64,000 bases of DNA, taken from Tritrichomonas musculus (taxonomy: Eukaryota; Parabasalia; Tritrichomonadida; Tritrichomonadidae). Positions 59,547 to 64,000 of the stretch are shown here, in pieces. Location of the stretch: the NCBI GenBank assembly GCA_039105265.1, contig JAPFFF010000023.1:1674001-1738000 (forward strand), in the 5' to 3' direction. Every line of letters starts with the position of its first letter. The stretch's first letter is position 1. The position numbers and the translations under genes are program-made. The notes beneath the pieces are model-generated. The model searched no databases. It saw only the letters and a program-made list of their open reading frames with translations, and had not been told where the DNA came from.

Positions 59547-60719
59547 TTAAGTGTGAAAGGTTCCATCCGATTTACAGTAATATTTAATGGTCGTGCCATT
59601 GACAAATTTGGTGAAAATTTCTTCATCTTCTGCATTTTCATCCTCTTCAATTTCCTCTTCAATTATAACATCATCATTTTTTATTGATTTGTCATAGTCT
59701 TGTATTTGTTTTTGAAGTTTTTCTAGTCTATTCATAAGAGAAAGAAGCTGTGCTTCTTGACGTGCCTGGTCAAGTTGATCCAAAATTGATATTTCTGACT
59801 CGCATGACTCATTTTTCATTATTTGATCAAATTCATCTGAAAGTTGATTTTGAATTGATTCTATTAAAGAATTGCTTTTTCTTGTTGATGCTTCAATATC
59901 AGCATTCAATTCATTCAAACGTTCATTTGTTATTTTTTCAATATCCTGTGTTAAACTAATAAATGAAAGACGAAGAGATTCTTTATCATCTTGTATTCTC
60001 TTAGCGAAATTATCTGCTTCTATTTGACCTTTTTGAGCTGAATCTTCCATTTCTTTCAGCATATTTTCTGCATCGGTAATTTGATTTTCAATATCTTTGC
60101 AAATATTACGTTCAGATTCATCAATTAATTGAGAAGATTTTTCATTAAGTTCATTAATTGCTTTATCGTTTTGTTTAACTTTTTGTTGGTATGAAGAAAT
60201 ATTAGTTTTCATGTTTTCAATCATTGTTGGAAGTTTGCGAACCGAATCAATAGAAGATGATATAGTTTGGGATTTTTCAGTAATCCTTCCAGATAAAGTC
60301 GCCAAGTTTTTCAATGAACTGTCAAACTCAGATTTAAAGTCGCAGAAATTTTCGTTCACTGGCCGAAGTAAGCGAGGGGCTGCAAGAGCAGAAGACGATT
60401 GTGATGAAAGCGTTAATGATTGAACGCGGCGTGACATTTCAATTGCTTGGGTATGCATTTCTTTCATGTTTCTCTGAACTTCATTTAGCTCATCGCCAAA
60501 ACTGAAATTTGAGCGATCTCGCTGATTTTGTGATGCATTTATAGCTTTTGAATAAGCTCGCTCAAGTTGGGTTAAGCGTGGTACAATAGAATCGAAAGAA
60601 GATAAAATTTCATCACGAAAAGACTGCATCAAAGAAGGATCAAAATCGTTTGATTCATTGTTATCGATTGAAGTCGGTTCCGTTACAGCAAATATCGGAG
60701 GAAGACTAGATTCATTCAT
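59547..60719 (-). CDS. Long coiled-coil protein
   Basis: 390 residues from the ATG at 60719 (MNESSLPPIFAV). An upstream in-frame ATG at 60803 is less likely, because ACTTTTTGG (60738-60746, minus sense) lies 19 bp before 60719 and would fall within the longer coding region. About 35-345 are heptad-like (RIQDDKESLRLSFISLTQDIEKITNERLNELNADIEA). An acidic stretch EEEIEEDENAEDEE is followed by a short C-terminal piece, KFVNGTTIKYYCKSDGTFH, that may fold separately. It has the look of a cytoskeletal or nuclear-pore coiled coil; no specific family is recognised. Confidence 0.65.
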   Translation of the reverse strand: MNESSLPPIFAVTEPTSIDNNESNDFDPSLMQSFRDEILSSFDSIVPRLTQLERAYSKAINASQNQRDRSNFSFGDELNEVQRNMKEMHTQAIEMSRRVQSLTLSSQSSSALAAPRLLRPVNENFCDFKSEFDSSLKNLATLSGRITEKSQTISSSIDSVRKLPTMIENMKTNISSYQQKVKQNDKAINELNEKSSQLIDESERNICKDIENQITDAENMLKEMEDSAQKGQIEADNFAKRIQDDKESLRLSFISLTQDIEKITNERLNELNADIEASTRKSNSLIESIQNQLSDEFDQIMKNESCESEISILDQLDQARQEAQLLSLMNRLEKLQKQIQDYDKSIKNDDVIIEEEIEEDENAEDEEIFTKFVNGTTIKYYCKSDGTFHT

Positions 60720-61073
60720 CAAATTTTCATATAACGGCCAAAAAGTGACAGAATTTTGTGAAGAAAAATTTTTATTTATTTTTATAATTATCTTATTATG
60801 CATTTTATATTAATAATAATAAAAAAATAAAATAAACTATTCATATGTATATTTAAAAAAAAATAGAAAATTTGCAAATGAATTATCAAATCCTCAATCC
60901 AAAACAAAATTATTGTTCAATCTTAGTTGGAGCGTTAACATCGTATCACATTTTATAATATGGTAGGAAAGAAGATAATTGCTAATGGTTTTCTTTTTAT
61001 CAAAATATTGTATAAGGCCAAATTAATTTCACTAATAATTAGCCTTAATGATTTTTGTTATCCATGACTTCAT

Positions 61074-62804
61074 ATGAGTTTAGAATTAAATAAGTACATT
61101 GAATCCAAACGAAAATGGATTGATACAATAAACAATATTCAAGCCAAAATATTTTCATTAGATAAAAGTAATTATTCACAAGTAGAAGAAACTCTTCTTC
61201 AAACACATTTTTCTTCATCCTATGAATCAACCATCAATTTTTTAGATTTGGTTATAATAGCAATGAGATCTAGACCACGAAACGTTGATTTATACAAAAA
61301 TTTATTGAAGTGTTTTGAAAAAACAATTCAGCGCTACAAAATTAATAATCAATCATTTATAAAAATTCATCCACAGCAACCGACTTTTTTTATGCCATCT
61401 CTATTTGAAAATCATGAAGATGCAAAAAAAGAAAATGATAATATTGATAATATAAACGACGAATTATTTAATATTATTTTAAATGATGATATAAATAAAT
61501 TTCAATATATGCTTTCTCATTATGATTTATTGGTGAATTCAACGGTAGATATTGATAAAACAGCATCATTTAGTTTTTTCCCTCCAAAGACACGAATTAG
61601 TTTTATTGATTTGGCCGCATATTATTCATCGATTCAAATCTTTAAATTTCTTTTTTTATCAAATGCAGATATAAATGAAGAAACATTTTCTTATGCAGTT
61701 TTCGGTGGATGCTATGAAATAATTCATATACTTGAAGAAAAAAAGAAATTAAAGAATCAAATTAATGAAAAGCATTTAATCATTGCCATTCAAACGCATC
61801 AGCATGACATTGCTGAATATATTATTAACAATATTGGTAAAAGCGATGTTGATTATATTACCCCAGAAGTGATGTCGCAAAGTATTGAATATTATAATTT
61901 GGATTTCTTTGTTGGGCACATCAATGAAATGGTTGAATTGTTAAAAACCAAAGGTGATGAACTAAAAAATGGTGATATCCTCCTGTCGGATTTGTTTTCG
62001 CAATTACTTTTTGATAGTTTAAGATGTAGACATGTTGATATACTTGATATTTTATTGCATACTCCTTTGTTGAATGTAAATATTAAGAATGAGATATTTG
62101 AAGGAATCCAAGGATCAATTATTCATGCTGCAGCAAGAATGAGCAATCATTTGTATATGAAATATATTTTGAATTGTGATCGAATTAATATCAATAGTTT
62201 AACGCACAACCTAGACGACTTTTTACCAAAAACTTCTTCATCTCTTATGTATTCAAAAGGATTAACGGCGCTTCATATCGCAGTTCTGCGTGGTGATATT
62301 GAACTTGTTAAAATTATTTTGCAGTCAAATGGTAGCCCAAATAAAACCAATAAATCAAATCAAATGGATGAAGCAGTTTGTTTAAATAAGTTAAATCCAA
62401 ATGTTGTAATGCCTATAAATAATGAAACTCCTCTTCATTTCGCTTGCAGGAACAATTCTAAAGAAATTATTCAAATTCTTACAAACGATCCTAGAGTAGA
62501 CCCGAATATAATGAGAATTCCAAAATTTAGATTTTTTGACGGAAAAACGCCAGCTGATATTTCTCTATTGCACTTTGATCTTGTTTCTTTCAAAAATATA
62601 AAAAGAGCTGGTGGTAAAATGAGCAAGCAATTCCTTTTTGTTTTTATATTTCAAGTTGCATTGCTCTTATTTTCCATTAGTCATGTCACGGCTACAGTAT
62701 TTAAAAAGGCTAATTTTAATCTTTATCTCACTATTTTGGAAGTTGGGACAATTTTAAGGTTTTGTTTTTCATCAATTAATGATGATATTTTTGATGAAGT
62801 ATGA
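61074..62804 (+). CDS. DUF3447-type ankyrin repeat protein with a hydrophobic C-terminus
   Basis: 576 residues. About 1-200 contain the helical lead and the DUF3447-like block ending RISFIDLAAYYSSIQIFKFLF..NADINEETFSYAVFGGCYEIIHILE. Ankyrin repeats follow to about 530 (GLTALHIAVLRGDIELVKIIL; ETPLHFACRNNSKEIIQIL). The ankyrin part ends DGKTPADISL, the usual end of such proteins. Here about 40 further residues contain a membrane-like segment (QFLFVFIFQVALLLFSI), probably read-through into flanking sequence. Trichomonads have very large families of these proteins with unknown function. Confidence 0.8.
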   Translation: MSLELNKYIESKRKWIDTINNIQAKIFSLDKSNYSQVEETLLQTHFSSSYESTINFLDLVIIAMRSRPRNVDLYKNLLKCFEKTIQRYKINNQSFIKIHPQQPTFFMPSLFENHEDAKKENDNIDNINDELFNIILNDDINKFQYMLSHYDLLVNSTVDIDKTASFSFFPPKTRISFIDLAAYYSSIQIFKFLFLSNADINEETFSYAVFGGCYEIIHILEEKKKLKNQINEKHLIIAIQTHQHDIAEYIINNIGKSDVDYITPEVMSQSIEYYNLDFFVGHINEMVELLKTKGDELKNGDILLSDLFSQLLFDSLRCRHVDILDILLHTPLLNVNIKNEIFEGIQGSIIHAAARMSNHLYMKYILNCDRININSLTHNLDDFLPKTSSSLMYSKGLTALHIAVLRGDIELVKIILQSNGSPNKTNKSNQMDEAVCLNKLNPNVVMPINNETPLHFACRNNSKEIIQILTNDPRVDPNIMRIPKFRFFDGKTPADISLLHFDLVSFKNIKRAGGKMSKQFLFVFIFQVALLLFSISHVTATVFKKANFNLYLTILEVGTILRFCFSSINDDIFDEV

Positions 62805-62980
62805 TATTATATCTAGTATAGATTATTATTAGTCAATGACTCCAAATAATTATTTATCATCTTAATTGGTGATAGTATTATTATATATAGATGTGACTTT
62901 AGCATATTTATATGCGCATAAAGATCCTGCAAACATATGTATACTTTTATAAATGTTATAAAAAAAGCATCAGTATTATT

Positions 62981-63558
62981 TTCTAACCCTTCGGCGGTTT
63001 TGTAAACTACGGCAACATCACCTATTTTTAAATAGTTTATGCTGAATTTTGGAATTACGGCGCATGGAGTTGAAATTACGGCATATAAATAATGGTAACT
63101 TTTTCAAATAATAAATGGTCATGTGAAAACTTTTTGAATAGTTGTTTTGAATACTTTATATTATATATAAAAAACTCATTTTAATAAACTAAACCAATTT
63201 ATTACAGAAACTAATCTCACTTTGATATGATTGTCCTTGCAGTTATATAAGCTGATTTTATTCAACATCAGCATAACATTATTTACTCAAATCATCCTTG
63301 CCTGCTCGTATCATTAATACAATTTCAATCTCATAACTTTTTCAGAAGACTGAAGAGTCTCATCCATTTATTATCAAATGTGTAATAAAAAACTACTAGT
63401 AAGTAATTATATTAATTGAATCTAAAAGTTTTTGAAAAAATAATATAATTTTATTTCTTCTCAAAATCGACTAAATAAAATACGGCTATCGTATAGAGGG
63501 ATTTCGGCCGAATTACGGATTTGACAACGGCACTCTCCAACTACGGCCGTAAGGATTA
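62981..63558. mobile_element. 578-bp MITE-like element with TACGGC motifs
   Basis: Bounded by ATTATT at 62975-62980 and 63559-63564. The ends are imperfect inverted repeats: left TTCTAACCCTTCGGC, right (reverse complement) TAATCCTTACGGC. ACGGC or its complement occurs at least seven times, clustered towards both ends, with palindromes TTCGGCCGAA (about 63503) and ACGGCCGT (about 63543). There is no coding capacity. It contains an ACTTTTTGAA copy at 63129-63138. The design parallels the element in TRAPPC8 (6-bp AT-rich flank, GC-rich subterminal motifs). Confidence 0.5.
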
Positions 63559-63767
63559 ATTATTCTCATTATATATGCTCAATATTACTCTAAAATTATT
63601 CTAACTATGAGGTAAAATGATGTTAGCATTAGTATTGTCAAGCAAAAAGTAAAATAAAAGTATGTTTTTTTTTAATAAAATAAAAAATAAAAAAGCTAAC
63701 CAAAGCTATAGCACGGTTTGCCATAATATAATATAATAATAATATAATTTCGTAAGAATAGAATTTC

Positions 63768-64000
63768 CTAAATGTTGCCTTTTTTCTTCATTTGCATTTG
63801 GAGATTTTTGAGTTTTTCAAATGCATTAGGTGAAAGTTGTGAAGGTTGTGATCCTGAAGGAGGAGGAGCTGTGCCCTGTTGCTGTTGATTAACACCATAT
63901 GAAGGTGGTGGCATTTGAGGAGGCATTTGATTATAATAAGGAGGTGGTTGTTGATGGCCATAGTATTGAGAAGGAGGTGGCTGTTGTTGGAGCGGTGGTT
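63768..64000 (-). CDS. C-terminus of a proline/glutamine/tyrosine-rich protein (partial)
   Basis: The frame enters from the right edge and ends at TAG (63768-63770). The visible 77 residues are Pro/Gln/Tyr-rich (PPPSQYYGHQQPPPYYNQMPP), followed by a short Leu/Lys helix, NAFEKLKNLQMQMKKKGNI. Such tails are common in RNA-binding and splicing proteins, but the domain part lies outside the window, so no name is given. Confidence 0.7.
   Translation of the reverse strand, partial: PPLQQQPPPSQYYGHQQPPPYYNQMPPQMPPPSYGVNQQQQGTAPPPSGSQPSQLSPNAFEKLKNLQMQMKKKGNI

Noticed and set aside
1..64000. CRISPR arrays, bacterial operons, riboswitches
   Set aside because: No regularly spaced repeats with spacers, no ribosome-binding sites and no prokaryotic gene content were seen.

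Overview
The window is strongly AT-rich eukaryotic DNA with compact, apparently intronless genes. It carries tyrosine-kinase-like (TKL) kinases, a kinase-Sel1 repeat protein, DUF3447-type ankyrin proteins, a BEACH protein and a diaphanous-type formin. This mix is typical of parabasalids, most likely Tritrichomonas or a close relative such as Histomonas. The organism call is inferred from gene content and composition, not from a marker gene.

Layout. 0-2.1 kb: a dead TKL kinase (two in-frame stops) and a U2 snRNA gene on the minus strand. 2.1-9.9 kb: a doublecortin/P-loop protein, a short histone-fold protein, a glucosidase-II-alpha-like GH31 protein that has lost both catalytic acids, a low-complexity protein, and a divergent RPB9/SGF29 pair. 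9.9-14.6 kb: a gene-poor block of decayed coding sequence, one acidic/basic hypothetical gene and a MITE-like element. 14.6-28.3 kb: an ARM-like protein, a coiled-coil/propeller-like protein, an LRR-coiled-coil protein, dynein light chain LC8 and a 2410-residue BEACH protein. 28.8-38.3 kb: a macrodomain hydrolase, a broken ankyrin gene with T-rich inserts, tRNA-Gly, a kinase-Sel1 protein and PDK1. 38.3-41.7 kb: an AT-rich gene desert with a short tandem repeat. 41.7-53.1 kb: a coiled-coil protein without an obvious ATG, an ankyrin/zinc protein, a nucleoplasmin-like protein, a degenerate tandem array, ERGIC3/Erv46, a hypothetical protein, tRNA-Leu and a formin. 53.3-58.1 kb: a TRAPPC8 (Trs85) gene cut in two by a 1430-bp element. 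58.4-64 kb: a caspase-fold protein, a coiled-coil protein, an ankyrin protein, a second MITE-like element and the C-terminus of a proline/glutamine-rich protein.

The most notable observation is the TRAPPC8 locus. Two ORFs that align with consecutive parts of TRAPPC8 flank a sequence bounded by TATAAT on both sides. Removing the sequence plus one TATAAT copy joins the halves in frame with no stop. The insert has imperfect inverted ends, many TGCCCA/TGGGCA motifs and perfect GC-rich palindromes. A second insert near 63 kb has the same design with TACGGC motifs and ATTATT flanks. Other points of interest are the GH31 pseudoenzyme, the U2 snRNA, a recurrent ACTTTTTGAA motif 35-55 bp before several start codons, and the ankyrin gene with T-rich inserts at equivalent repeat positions.

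The genes do not form a single pathway. Themes are transcription and chromatin (RPB9, SGF29, histone-fold, nucleoplasmin-like), secretory traffic (TRAPPC8, ERGIC3, BEACH, GH31), cytoskeleton (formin, LC8, doublecortin-like) and signalling (TKL kinases, PDK1).
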